Positions 34,341-42,990 of a DNA stretch of 64,000 nt are shown piece after piece. Under the pieces are notes generated by a model. That model did not search any database and had not been told where the DNA came from. It saw nothing but the letters and a program-made list of their open reading frames with translations. How positions within the stretch are numbered: the first letter of the stretch is position 1; each line of letters starts with the position of its first letter. Location of the stretch: NCBI RefSeq assembly GCF_000743355.1, contig NZ_JQEI01000033.1:1-64000 (forward strand), read 5' to 3'. This DNA is from Serratia sp. Ag1 (GTDB lineage: Bacteria > Pseudomonadota > Gammaproteobacteria > Enterobacterales > Enterobacteriaceae). Both the position numbers and the translations under genes were made by a program.

Positions 34341-35811
34341 AACGCGGAACTATGACCTCGTCATCGTCGGTGCCGGGCCTGCCGGATTAACGGCTGCCCT
34401 GCAGGCTGATAAAGCGGGATTGCATGTGGCAGTGGTCGATGAACAAGCCGCATCCGGAGGGCAAATTTTCCGCCAACCTCCCGCAACGTTCAAGGCTCCT
34501 TTGAGCAGTGCCTTTACCAGCTACCCGTTTGGCAAGGAATTGCTTGAGCAAGCGCGTAGCAACACCCGTATTCAGTGGTATTACTCGAGTATCGCCTGGG
34601 GCGTTTTTCACCCGGTTAAAGGGGGCGTGCAACTGGCTATTTTCCAGCAAGAACAAACATACCTGCTTGAAGGCCGCAAGTTACTCATCGCCACGGGTGC
34701 CTACGATTTGCCAGTCGCCCTCCCCGGCTGGACTCTACCCGGTGTGATGAGCGCGGGTGGAGTTCAGACACTGTTGAAAAGCCAGTTTTTGTGTTCTGCT
34801 CAACGCTATGTACTCGCAGGTTCCCATCCCTTGCTGCTGTTACTGGCTGAGCAACTCCTTGATGCCGGTGTACAAATCCAAGAGATCGCCATTGCCCGGC
34901 CACGGCCACAACTGCGCGAAATCCTGGCGGGCTGGCGCGCACTCCCTGATCATTGGCGACTGTTCTTTCAACTTACAGGCATTTTCTTCAAGCTGTGGCA
35001 CAAACGTGTACCGTTGCGTTTTTCGACTCTTCTCACCCGGGTTGAAGGTAAGGACCGCGTTGAACGCGTGACCTTAACTGATGTTGACTCTTGCTGGGCA
35101 CCTATTCCTGATACCGAACGCAGCCTTAAGGTTGATGGCGTGGCCATCGGTTACGGTCTTTTGGCCAGCACCGAACTTGCTCGTCAGGCAGGATGTCAGG
35201 TCAACTGGCAGCCCGAGCGAGGAGGTTGGGTGGTTAAGCATGATGAAGAAATGCGCACGTCGATGGAGCATATTTATGTGGCAGGAGAGCCTGCGGGTGT
35301 CTCGGGGGCTGAAGTGGCTCACTGCCAAGGCCAGTTGGCGGCTCTGTCTATTATTGCCTTGCTCAAATCTGATGCAGCCACTGAGGTAGTTGCTGCTCGT
35401 CGAGCGCTGAGACGGGCACAGCCTTTTGCCGATACCGTTGCGGCTTTTTTTGCACCGCGTCTGGACGCGCTTGCCAGGCTGGCCACCAACGAGACCTTAA
35501 TTTGCCGATGTGAAGATGTAACCGCTGGGCAAGTCAGCGAGTTTCTCCAGGCTCATCCCCACGTAACTTCCATCAACAGCGTAAAGCTGGCCTGTCGTAG
35601 TGGTATGGGGCCGTGCCAAGGTCGTTATTGCCAACACACGGTGGCACACCTTGTAGCTGCAGAGCGCGACATCGCTGTTAATCAAACGGGGATCTATACT
35701 GCCCAAGCACCGATAAAACCTATTCCACTAACGAGCCTGGTGAGCAACCAACCAGAGAGTCCACTGCCAACGGATAAGAACCAGAACATGATAATGAGAC
35801 AAAAACCTTAA
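34330..35811 (+). CDS. FAD/NAD(P)-type subunit of heteromeric dehydrogenase with BFD-like [2Fe-2S] domain
   Basis: 493 residues. The N-terminal motif DLVIVGAGPAGLTAALQADK binds FAD; ASGGQIFRQPP and LLIATGAYDLPVALPGW are typical of the alpha subunit of octopine/hydroxyproline-type dehydrogenases; AGEPAGVSGAEVAHCQGQLAAL in the last third is another signature. Residues about 392-440 carry the BFD-like cluster ligands CRCED and CRSGMGPCQGRYC. It completes the alpha-beta-gamma enzyme. The extra C-terminal tail (after residue 450) is low in structure. Last gene of the operon; a palindrome at 35868-35885 may end transcription. Confidence 0.85.
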   Translation: MQPETRNYDLVIVGAGPAGLTAALQADKAGLHVAVVDEQAASGGQIFRQPPATFKAPLSSAFTSYPFGKELLEQARSNTRIQWYYSSIAWGVFHPVKGGVQLAIFQQEQTYLLEGRKLLIATGAYDLPVALPGWTLPGVMSAGGVQTLLKSQFLCSAQRYVLAGSHPLLLLLAEQLLDAGVQIQEIAIARPRPQLREILAGWRALPDHWRLFFQLTGIFFKLWHKRVPLRFSTLLTRVEGKDRVERVTLTDVDSCWAPIPDTERSLKVDGVAIGYGLLASTELARQAGCQVNWQPERGGWVVKHDEEMRTSMEHIYVAGEPAGVSGAEVAHCQGQLAALSIIALLKSDAATEVVAARRALRRAQPFADTVAAFFAPRLDALARLATNETLICRCEDVTAGQVSEFLQAHPHVTSINSVKLACRSGMGPCQGRYCQHTVAHLVAAERDIAVNQTGIYTAQAPIKPIPLTSLVSNQPESPLPTDKNQNMIMRQKP

Positions 35812-35867
35812 TTAAATCTGGGAACGTCACCAAGATGCGTTGCTCGTATCAACAAATGGCACCAAGC

Positions 35868-35885
35868 CCCCATCTGCAGATGGGG
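35868..35885 (+). terminator. Palindrome after the catabolic operon
   Basis: Perfect 18-base palindrome CCCCATCTGCAGATGGGG, 57 bases after the stop. It can fold with a small loop but no T run follows, so the terminator call is tentative. Confidence 0.35.
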
Positions 35886-36009
35886 AACAAGGTTGCCACT
35901 CATTCAATATAGAAGCCACTTTACTTCCCCAACGTTAAATATGACAAGATACTTAATAAACATTCCAATAAAAAATCAAGTTTTACCCACTCGTATTTAA
36001 CCTGCGCTC

Positions 36010-36579
36010 TTAACGATTTTCCGTTCCCGAGTTAAGCCCGCCCTCTAATAACCATTTATACAGTTCATTAGTATTTCTGAGCCCCAGTTTTCGCATCGCC
36101 ACACGTTTATGGGCGCTGACAGTCTTGACGCTAATATTCAGCCAGCCAGCTATTTGTAAAGGCGTCAACTCCTTGGCAATGCCTTGCAATACTTCCTGTT
36201 CTCTTGGGCTGATTTTTATATCACCTTGTGCAAAAAGTAAATTATCCGCAGTTACCGTATTAAACAGTTCATTCAACAAGTACACCACCGTTTCGGGCTT
36301 TTCATTGCGGCTGATTTCCCTATATTGATACAGGTTGCGCCGCCCAAAAATGTGCCTGACAATAGAGATATTCTGCCGATCAGGCCTATTCTGTTTACCG
36401 ACAAACTCACCGCCGATTACCAGGTCAATAACGCTCAAATCAACAACATTTGAACCTGCAACGGGAATAAAGGCAACTGTCATATCTTTAGCTTGAAAAT
36501 AGCCAGTTAAAAGATACTTTACCCCCTGCAAAAGGAACAAGTCACTATCCCATAGGGCAATAAAAATACGTGAATTCAT
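36010..36579 (-). CDS. LuxR-type helix-turn-helix regulator beside fimbrial operon 2
   Basis: 189 residues. The C-terminal 65 residues are a LuxR/NarL helix-turn-helix (ISPREQEVLQGIAKELT, then NISVKTVSAHKRVAMRKLGL). The N-terminal part begins like a response-regulator receiver (FIALWDSDLFLLQGVKYLL) but lacks the clear Asp/Lys phosphorylation set, so it is likely a receiver-like domain not controlled by phosphate. Such proteins often sit at the end of chaperone-usher clusters and control them. It lies 311 bases after the last fimbrial gene and reads the same way, so it may have its own promoter. Confidence 0.8.
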   Translation of the reverse strand: MNSRIFIALWDSDLFLLQGVKYLLTGYFQAKDMTVAFIPVAGSNVVDLSVIDLVIGGEFVGKQNRPDRQNISIVRHIFGRRNLYQYREISRNEKPETVVYLLNELFNTVTADNLLFAQGDIKISPREQEVLQGIAKELTPLQIAGWLNISVKTVSAHKRVAMRKLGLRNTNELYKWLLEGGLNSGTENR

Positions 36580-36890
36580 TCTATTTCCAGGCCCTTTATT
36601 CCTGACGATTCAGAAACATCACAGTTCTGAGTGTCAGAGGTAACAGGAATTGCACCGTCGCTTTAAAATAAGCGTTATTACTTAATCGATCAGTCATTAC
36701 TTAATATCCTTTTCAATTTATCTATCCATACATATTGATTAATTGCCTATACCCCCCTTTGAGGTACATCAGCGACCAGCATACTCGCCGCTCTAATATT
36801 GGCCCCTACACAAGCGTGGCGTCTTCCAGAGAGAAACAGCAGCGGCTTACTCTATTAGGACGAAAAATATTAACAACAAACCACAAAAAA
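36580..36890. other. Gap between fimbrial operon 2 and the LuxR-type gene
   Basis: 311 bases, A/T-rich near 36680-36740. No reading frame with a ribosome site, no strong hairpin and no recognised operator. It probably holds the promoter of the LuxR-type gene. Confidence 0.4.
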
Positions 36891-37622
36891 TTAGGGCTTC
36901 AGAGGTTGTTCACCTTTAACGCCATTACCATCATCATTAATCAGGCTATAGCTCACCCTATTGGGTTGCCAGTTAGCTGCATCGGCGATATCCAGCATTT
37001 TGGTGGCAAAGGGCGCCAACATACCAATATCAAGCTGGCGTGAGCGATCACCGCCGGTAACGTTGGCCGCACTGAACGTGGCGTAATAAGGCGACGTATT
37101 TTCGACTTTGAGTTTCAGTACGCCAGGCTGGCGGTATACACTGAATCGTTGCTGTTCTGTCAGTTTATCAACATCTGGCTTCAGATTTTTTGGCCGATAA
37201 AACATCTTCAATTGCAAACGCACCGCCACTTTCACCGCTGAAACGCCAGGCGGCAAGTTGGCGTCGGTGGGGGGTATCTCATAAATATTCAGCCAATACA
37301 AAGATTCACGATCCTGTGGCTGCTTTATCTGGGTAGCCAACAGCCGCAGGTTTTTCTTTTCCCCTGCCTCCAGCCGGAAAAGCCCCGGCAGAGGCAACAC
37401 CGGCACATCTCCCGCCGTTTCAGGGGTTCCGTCCGGTGAGCCATCGTCAATCCAGGTCTGCACAATCACCGGATAAGGGTTATCGTTCGACAGCAGCAGT
37501 GAAAGTTCGCGATCGGCAGCAGAAAACACCACGCGTGATGATTCAATCATCACGCCTGCCTGTGCCCAACTGCTGAAAAATAACCCGCCAGCCAGATATA
37601 GCCCAATTAACTTTCGCATCAT
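36891..37622 (-). CDS. Second periplasmic fimbrial chaperone of operon 2
   Basis: 243 residues. Signal peptide ends SWAQA; GVMIESSRVVFSAADRELSL contains the conserved subunit-binding Arg, YPVIVQTWIDDG and the RLQLKMFYRPKNLKP segment carry the second conserved region. Longer linkers than FimC. It starts inside the adhesin stop (ATGATGA), so the two are coupled. A chaperone placed last, after the adhesin, may be dedicated to this adhesin, while the first chaperone (41670-42407) handles pilins; that division is an inference. Confidence 0.88.
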   Translation of the reverse strand: MMRKLIGLYLAGGLFFSSWAQAGVMIESSRVVFSAADRELSLLLSNDNPYPVIVQTWIDDGSPDGTPETAGDVPVLPLPGLFRLEAGEKKNLRLLATQIKQPQDRESLYWLNIYEIPPTDANLPPGVSAVKVAVRLQLKMFYRPKNLKPDVDKLTEQQRFSVYRQPGVLKLKVENTSPYYATFSAANVTGGDRSRQLDIGMLAPFATKMLDIADAANWQPNRVSYSLINDDGNGVKGEQPLKP

Positions 37623-38971
37623 TGCACCTGGATAATGACCTGCGCGGTAGCGATCACTTTCCCTGCGGTGACCGTTTTGCCCGGCAGGGCTTTCAGCGTC
37701 GCATTCAGGGTCTTGGTATAGGTCGAAACACCGCCAACAGCTCCCCCTGCAGTGGCATCGTCCAATACCGGGTACCAGCCTGCAGTATTCCCCCCCAATA
37801 CCGAGCCATTCAAGGTGCTGAGCAGATTCAAAATGGTGCCGTTCGGGCGTGAAATCTGAATACCCACACCGGTGGCAACGTTAGGATCCGTACCATAACC
37901 GTCTGACAACAGATAGCTGACCCCTGAACCGGCAGTACCAAACCCGGCAGAGACTGCCGCTGCCGCATTGGCTGGATTGACCAGGATCCCCATTGCCGTT
38001 TGGTTTGCCCCGATACCACTGACGAGCTTATCCGTGAGGTTGCTATTGGCCGGAGCCCCCGTCTGGCAGCCAAACCGAATGGTAATCGGCCGTTGGCGTG
38101 TTACGCCAGCTTTCAACTCTGCTACCGTGATCGTCGGGAAAAGCACCGTCGGTGTAACGTTAGTGACCGAACAGGTAGCCGCACGGCGAATGTAGATACG
38201 GTTATACAAATTCACAGCACCGGGCCAGTAGTCATAAAAACCGTTCCAATTGCTATTGTGGTCTGCTCCAATATACAAACCTTTTGAAAAGCTTCCCCCT
38301 TGGAAAGCGATATAGGCAGAGGGTTGGCTCTTTGAATAAATACCTGTTTTGGCATCTCCCCCTTTGGAATTACTGAGGCGGAATAATTCCACTTTGGTAT
38401 TGCTGAAGTCCTTGGCTTTGACCAGGAACCACCCCTGAGAGTCGGTATCCAGGTTGGTCAAGGGGCGGGCTTTCCAGTAACGGGAGTAATATTCACCGGT
38501 AGTCAGGTTGGTAGCACGCAACGCCATACCTGTAGTCCAAGTCTGGTAAGACTCCGGCAGCCCATAGGCAGAACCAACCTCTTGCTTGCCGCCATAGTCG
38601 TAATCACCATTGGTGGAATAAAATTCCATCATCTTTCCGGCTTCACTGGGGGTACAACGAAACAGGATCTGGTCAGGATTATACGTCTCCAGGCCAGACT
38701 CCAGAAAGTTGACAATCCCACTGGCAATCAAGGTGCCATCCGGCTGAAAGGTACTGTTGTTGACATTGACCACCGTTGGCAACGTCCCCGTGGATCCGGA
38801 GGGATCGGTCGAACCAGTCCATTTCGCAGCGGTCCCTTTCCCCGCTTCGGTATAGGTATTACTTGTAGGGCTGTTATCATACTTTACAATTTTGTAACAC
38901 TCGGCCCACGCTGGCACAGCCAGTGTCATCCCCGTCCACGCCAGTAGCGTGGCAATAAAATGCTTGCTCAT
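37619..38971 (-). CDS. Fimbrial adhesin of operon 2
   Basis: 450 residues from the ATG preceded by AGGAGACAAGT (a 44-residue upstream extension is not a signal peptide). Signal peptide MSKHFIATLLAWTGMTLAVPAWA. Residues about 24-270 are a large receptor-binding domain rich in Tyr/Trp/Asn with two Cys (AECYKIV, LFRCTPSE); from about 285 (RAATCSVTNVTPTVLFP) a pilin domain begins, with Cys in IRFGCQTG and the end ATAQVIIQVQ. It lies between usher and second chaperone, the usual place of tip adhesins. Receptor unknown. Confidence 0.82.
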   Translation of the reverse strand: MSKHFIATLLAWTGMTLAVPAWAECYKIVKYDNSPTSNTYTEAGKGTAAKWTGSTDPSGSTGTLPTVVNVNNSTFQPDGTLIASGIVNFLESGLETYNPDQILFRCTPSEAGKMMEFYSTNGDYDYGGKQEVGSAYGLPESYQTWTTGMALRATNLTTGEYYSRYWKARPLTNLDTDSQGWFLVKAKDFSNTKVELFRLSNSKGGDAKTGIYSKSQPSAYIAFQGGSFSKGLYIGADHNSNWNGFYDYWPGAVNLYNRIYIRRAATCSVTNVTPTVLFPTITVAELKAGVTRQRPITIRFGCQTGAPANSNLTDKLVSGIGANQTAMGILVNPANAAAAVSAGFGTAGSGVSYLLSDGYGTDPNVATGVGIQISRPNGTILNLLSTLNGSVLGGNTAGWYPVLDDATAGGAVGGVSTYTKTLNATLKALPGKTVTAGKVIATAQVIIQVQ

Positions 38972-38997
38972 ACTTGTCTCCTGTTTAACACAGCGCA

Positions 38998-41613
38998 TCA
39001 GTTGCGGGTGCAGGGTAACTCGAGGCGGTACAGGGATTGCCCCACGTCCTGGCCGCGTAAATCGTAATTCAGCGTGCACTGCTCGCTGGCGCCTTCTCCC
39101 CACTTTACTCGCAATGTGCCTTGTTTGCCGGATGCTCGGGCATAAATCTGATTACCCTGGCCGACCAGGCCAACCACGGCGTTATTGCTGTCATACACGT
39201 TGCTGCCCAGTGGCAAACCGCTACTTTCTGCACCCAACAGTTTGATCAGCAAGGCATAGCCTTCCAGCGTTTTGAAGCGGACTTTAACGACCGAACCGGC
39301 ATAGGGCGCTACGCGCTGCTGGTTTTCGGTCAGCTCGACGCTGGCGTTCTCAATACCTTTGGCATCCAGGCTGATGTCGTTGTAACGATAAGGCACCAGT
39401 GAAGGTACGATGGCATAGCCGAAGTGGTTGATCCTGGCCCCCATCCCGTTAATCACTTCTGCCCCTTTCACCCCATCCGCTTCAACCAGGGCAAAGGTAT
39501 CCCCCAGATACGGGCCAAGCGTCACCCCATCACTGTGCAAGACGGCGGCTCCGCGCACGTTGGCCCCACCCTGGGTATAATTCTTGCCCTGAGAGAAACT
39601 GCCACCGACGGTGGTCATCGACATCTGTTGGGTCAGGTTGGTACCAAAACTGGCCCCCGAACCGCCGGAGTCGAAAGCGCCATTGACGGCATAGCTCAGA
39701 CGCTGATCTTCCCCAAGCGTCCCCGCCAATGAGGTCTGATAGCTGGTATTGCCATTGTCCCCCGTCGAATGGCTCACGTTGGAAGAGAGGATCGGCGAAC
39801 GTGAACCGGCCCCCAGCGGAATGGACACCGAGAACATGGCAATATTTTGCGTGTTGCCGCTGGAAACCTCATCAGCCGACTGGACGCCGTACCGGGTACT
39901 GCCCGTTTGCTGGCGGGCAAGCGACAGGTTATAGCTGATGCTGTTATAGCTGTGCGAATAGGCCATCTGATACTGGGTATCTCGCCCGCGTCCACCACGG
40001 TAACTGCTGGTTGAACCGGAGAAATAAAGCTGGCCGTATTCCCCCAGGCTTTGGCTGACCGTCGCCACAAACTGGTTGCTCTGCTGATACGTGCTGGATG
40101 ACCAGACTTTATTGTTGTCATAGGCATTGCGTAACCCCAGGACATCGCTCAGATCACGATAGCCCTGTGTGGAATAACGGTACCCGGCCAGCGACAGCGT
40201 GGTGGACGTTGGGGTAAAGGTACGGCTGTAAGTAGCCCCCAGACGCCAACCATCCAGCGTGTCCCCCCAAAGATTAGCCCGTGAATACACCGCATTGATG
40301 CCTACCGCCCCCCACTGATTGGCGAGCACGGCACCGCCGAGCAACGACTGATAACCGTCAGATACCCGGATCCCCGAGTTGGTGGTGATAGCATTGGTCA
40401 AACCGGCCTGATAAACCATATCGGCAAAGGTCGCATTGCTGTTACCAATGTTACGGACCTGCCCGGCAGCCAGGCTCAGGTTCGAATGCCCCGGCCGCAC
40501 CGAGTCTGGAACGGCAGAGAACGGCACGGTAAAGGACGATACGCGGCCATCGGCCTCTTGCACTTCCACCACCAGGTCACCCTGGAAACTGGTGGGATAC
40601 AGGTCATCAATAACGAACGGGCCGGGGGCAACGGTGGTCTGATAAATCTGCACACCCGACTGGCGCACGCTGACTTTAGCCGTGGTCGAGGCCACGCCAC
40701 GAATGGTCGGCGCATAGCCGCGTTGTGATTCGGGCAGCATACGATCGTCGGTTTCAAACAAAACGCCACGGAACCCCATACTGCTGAACAGGCTACCGGG
40801 GGTAAAACTTTCCCCCAGCGTCACCTGGCTCCTGAGCGATGGCAGCGGACGCTGTACATAGGTGCGTATCGAGTTCCATTTGCTGTTGCTCGGGTTCCCG
40901 TCACTGGTATAACGGGTATAACTCGACTGTTGACGAAATTGCCACAGACCGAGGTTGATACCCGAGTTCAGGCCCAGATAGGTCGAATCTGCGGTATTGC
41001 CCGACGCTCGGGTCCGATAGTAGTTAGTGTCGTAGTTGGTAAACGCCACGGTTTCCCCTGCGGAGAGATCGCTGACCGGTACGGCCCCGCGCGCTTCGCG
41101 CTTCATCAGCAACTGTGGCACAGAAAGATCGAGGCGCAGGCGTGCAAAATCAAAACGGCTGGAGGCTCCATCCACCTGCTGTTCCAGACTGGAACAATGG
41201 ACTGACGAGTCGCTTTTCGTTTTTATTGCGCTAGGTAAAATGCCTGCCTCCAGCAGCATCTCTGGTGACAGACAGGCGGAGACACGGCCCTGCTCCCCCG
41301 CAGCGAACTGCAGGGACTTTCGGGTAAAGAAATCACCGTTGACGAAGACGTCAACCTGATAAGTGCCGGGCTCAATGGCGTTCGCCTGATTAAAGCGTGC
41401 AATGCTTTTTTGTTCTTTACCACTACCCACCAGCATGCTGTCATCAAATTCAAATTGAGAATTGTCCGTTGCAGCGAAAGCCTGTGGCATCAACATCCCC
41501 AGCAAGAGTGCCAGCGGCTTAAGCCGGGCCCCATTAACAGGCGAACGGTTCAACCTCATCTTTCCGTGGCGAATATCGGCATAGCCTGTGGAAATGGTTA
41601 TTTTTGCGTGCAT
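38998..41613 (-). CDS. Outer-membrane fimbrial usher of operon 2
   Basis: 871 residues. The signal peptide runs from about 30 to 48 (LALLLGMLMPQAFAATDN). Usher motifs: QFEFDDSMLVGSG, VDVFVNGDFF, then GFRGVLFETDDRMLPES and GYAPTIRGVASTTAKVSV (about 270-310), GPFVIDDLYPTSFQGDL and C-terminal cysteines (EQCTLNY, LPCTRN). It is clearly different from the usher of operon 1, so the two fimbriae are separate systems. The ATG used has GGGA 8 bases upstream; Met19 is an alternative. Confidence 0.95.
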   Translation of the reverse strand: MHAKITISTGYADIRHGKMRLNRSPVNGARLKPLALLLGMLMPQAFAATDNSQFEFDDSMLVGSGKEQKSIARFNQANAIEPGTYQVDVFVNGDFFTRKSLQFAAGEQGRVSACLSPEMLLEAGILPSAIKTKSDSSVHCSSLEQQVDGASSRFDFARLRLDLSVPQLLMKREARGAVPVSDLSAGETVAFTNYDTNYYRTRASGNTADSTYLGLNSGINLGLWQFRQQSSYTRYTSDGNPSNSKWNSIRTYVQRPLPSLRSQVTLGESFTPGSLFSSMGFRGVLFETDDRMLPESQRGYAPTIRGVASTTAKVSVRQSGVQIYQTTVAPGPFVIDDLYPTSFQGDLVVEVQEADGRVSSFTVPFSAVPDSVRPGHSNLSLAAGQVRNIGNSNATFADMVYQAGLTNAITTNSGIRVSDGYQSLLGGAVLANQWGAVGINAVYSRANLWGDTLDGWRLGATYSRTFTPTSTTLSLAGYRYSTQGYRDLSDVLGLRNAYDNNKVWSSSTYQQSNQFVATVSQSLGEYGQLYFSGSTSSYRGGRGRDTQYQMAYSHSYNSISYNLSLARQQTGSTRYGVQSADEVSSGNTQNIAMFSVSIPLGAGSRSPILSSNVSHSTGDNGNTSYQTSLAGTLGEDQRLSYAVNGAFDSGGSGASFGTNLTQQMSMTTVGGSFSQGKNYTQGGANVRGAAVLHSDGVTLGPYLGDTFALVEADGVKGAEVINGMGARINHFGYAIVPSLVPYRYNDISLDAKGIENASVELTENQQRVAPYAGSVVKVRFKTLEGYALLIKLLGAESSGLPLGSNVYDSNNAVVGLVGQGNQIYARASGKQGTLRVKWGEGASEQCTLNYDLRGQDVGQSLYRLELPCTRN

Positions 41614-41669
41614 GACTTCAGTCCCTTAAACACGATATCCTGGGTATTCAAAAATGGAATAGGGTTCGC

Positions 41670-42407
41670 TCAGTTCAGACCGGCTTCCAAGCTGGTATGA
41701 CCACCATAATCATTGATCAAGGTAAATTTAATTTTCTGAGCACCAGCCGGAGAATGAATATTATTTTCTAATGCCCAATTAGCCTGGGATTTGGGTGCCA
41801 CCATATCAGCCTTGAACGGCACGCTTTTATTCCCTATAATTACTGTGGCTTTAATAAAAGAAGCATAATAGCCAGAATCATTACGTGCGGTTAATACCCA
41901 TTTCCCTGCCTGCTGCTTCAGTGAAAAATGAAGTTGTTCGGCGATTTTTTCTGGACTACCGACGATAGTTTTAGGGCGATAAAAAATCTTGAGCCGGTTA
42001 CGCAGTACCACCAGCATCTGGTTATCGCTATCGCTGGCCATATTCTTCGGTGGGATCTGCACACTGTTTAAATAAAATACCGATTCGCGATCCTGTGGCA
42101 GATTTTTACCGGTAAACACCAGACGTACCGCTTGACCCGTTTTGGGTTCAATACGGAACAAAGCAGGTATCACCACAAAGGGTCCATCAGCACTCTCAGG
42201 AGTAGAAGAGGGATTATTTATGTCTGACCACATCTGCATCACATAAGGGATACTGTCGTTATTAGTGAGCTGTACCGTCTGTGATTGTGCCTCCGCAGGG
42301 TAAATGATCCGGGTATTGAGCATCACAACGCTGGCAGCCAGAGGGGGAGATAACAAAAAAAGGAATGCAGAGAACGCAACAAATGCGGCCCCAGAATATT
42401 TGAACAT
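41670..42407 (-). CDS. Periplasmic fimbrial chaperone 1 of operon 2
   Basis: 245 residues from MFKYSG; the open frame continues further upstream but overlaps the pilin gene. Signal peptide MFKYSGAAFVAFSAFLFLLSPPLAA. Then SVVMLNTRIIYPAEAQSQTVQL with the conserved Arg, PYVMQMWSD, and LRNRLKIFYRPKTI with the second conserved basic region. The order pilin-chaperone-usher-adhesin-chaperone shows this is the main pilin chaperone. Confidence 0.92.
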   Translation of the reverse strand: MFKYSGAAFVAFSAFLFLLSPPLAASVVMLNTRIIYPAEAQSQTVQLTNNDSIPYVMQMWSDINNPSSTPESADGPFVVIPALFRIEPKTGQAVRLVFTGKNLPQDRESVFYLNSVQIPPKNMASDSDNQMLVVLRNRLKIFYRPKTIVGSPEKIAEQLHFSLKQQAGKWVLTARNDSGYYASFIKATVIIGNKSVPFKADMVAPKSQANWALENNIHSPAGAQKIKFTLINDYGGHTSLEAGLN

Positions 42408-42462
42408 CACCGGAATTATCCTCTCGGAGTGCCCCTTCCACCGCAGTGGAAGGGGCCAATGA

Positions 42463-42990
42463 TTACTGGTAAGACACGGCGTACTGTACGCTACCCAGCA
42501 CAGAACCTGGGGTCGCAGCGCCTTCAGAATAATATTCCACAGCGAAGTCATGTGCTGCTGAGGTGGCGTTCGCGGCCAGAGACAGACCTGCGTTCCCAAT
42601 CTGACCCGTCAGATCCAGAGGGTTAGCAGATGTGGCAGGGTCAACCAACTGCAGAGACACGTTACCGGCAGTACCGGTGTTACCCATGCGACCGCCAGCG
42701 GTGAGGTTATTACCAACAAAAACAGTGTTAATTGCCGTGGTAGTGGCAGAGGCCGTACAACCATTCAAGCTGATGGTGAACGGTGTTTGCCCAGCAGTTG
42801 CACCAGCAGTTGCCAAAGTTGCGGTTGACACGGTTGGCAGCAGAATCAGCGGTGTTGAGGCGTTACCGTTAATGCTGACATTACATGTCTGATCGGCCAC
42901 TTCGCCCTGGAATTTAATGGTGTTATCGGCCAGAGCCGCTGTAGACAAAACCAAACCAGCAGCAACAAATGCAATTTTATTCATTTTCAT
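42463..42990 (-). CDS. Major fimbrial subunit of operon 2
   Basis: 175 residues from the ATG 9 bases after GGAAG; an ATG 9 bases earlier is too close to that site. Signal peptide MKMNKIAFVAAGLVLSTAALA, mature ADNTIKFQGEVADQTCNVSIN, second Cys in LNGCTASA, C-terminal VQYAVSYQ. First gene of operon 2 and so probably the shaft protein. Its leader contains a hairpin GACGAA / TTCGTC (about 43019-43040) that is present again, with its surroundings, at 43249-43298. Confidence 0.88.
   Translation of the reverse strand: MKMNKIAFVAAGLVLSTAALADNTIKFQGEVADQTCNVSINGNASTPLILLPTVSTATLATAGATAGQTPFTISLNGCTASATTTAINTVFVGNNLTAGGRMGNTGTAGNVSLQLVDPATSANPLDLTGQIGNAGLSLAANATSAAHDFAVEYYSEGAATPGSVLGSVQYAVSYQ

Noticed and set aside
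38998-39103. Longer start for the operon 2 adhesin overlapping the usher end
   Set aside because: The extra 44 residues are the usher gene read in another frame; the internal ATG has AGGAG and begins a typical signal peptide.
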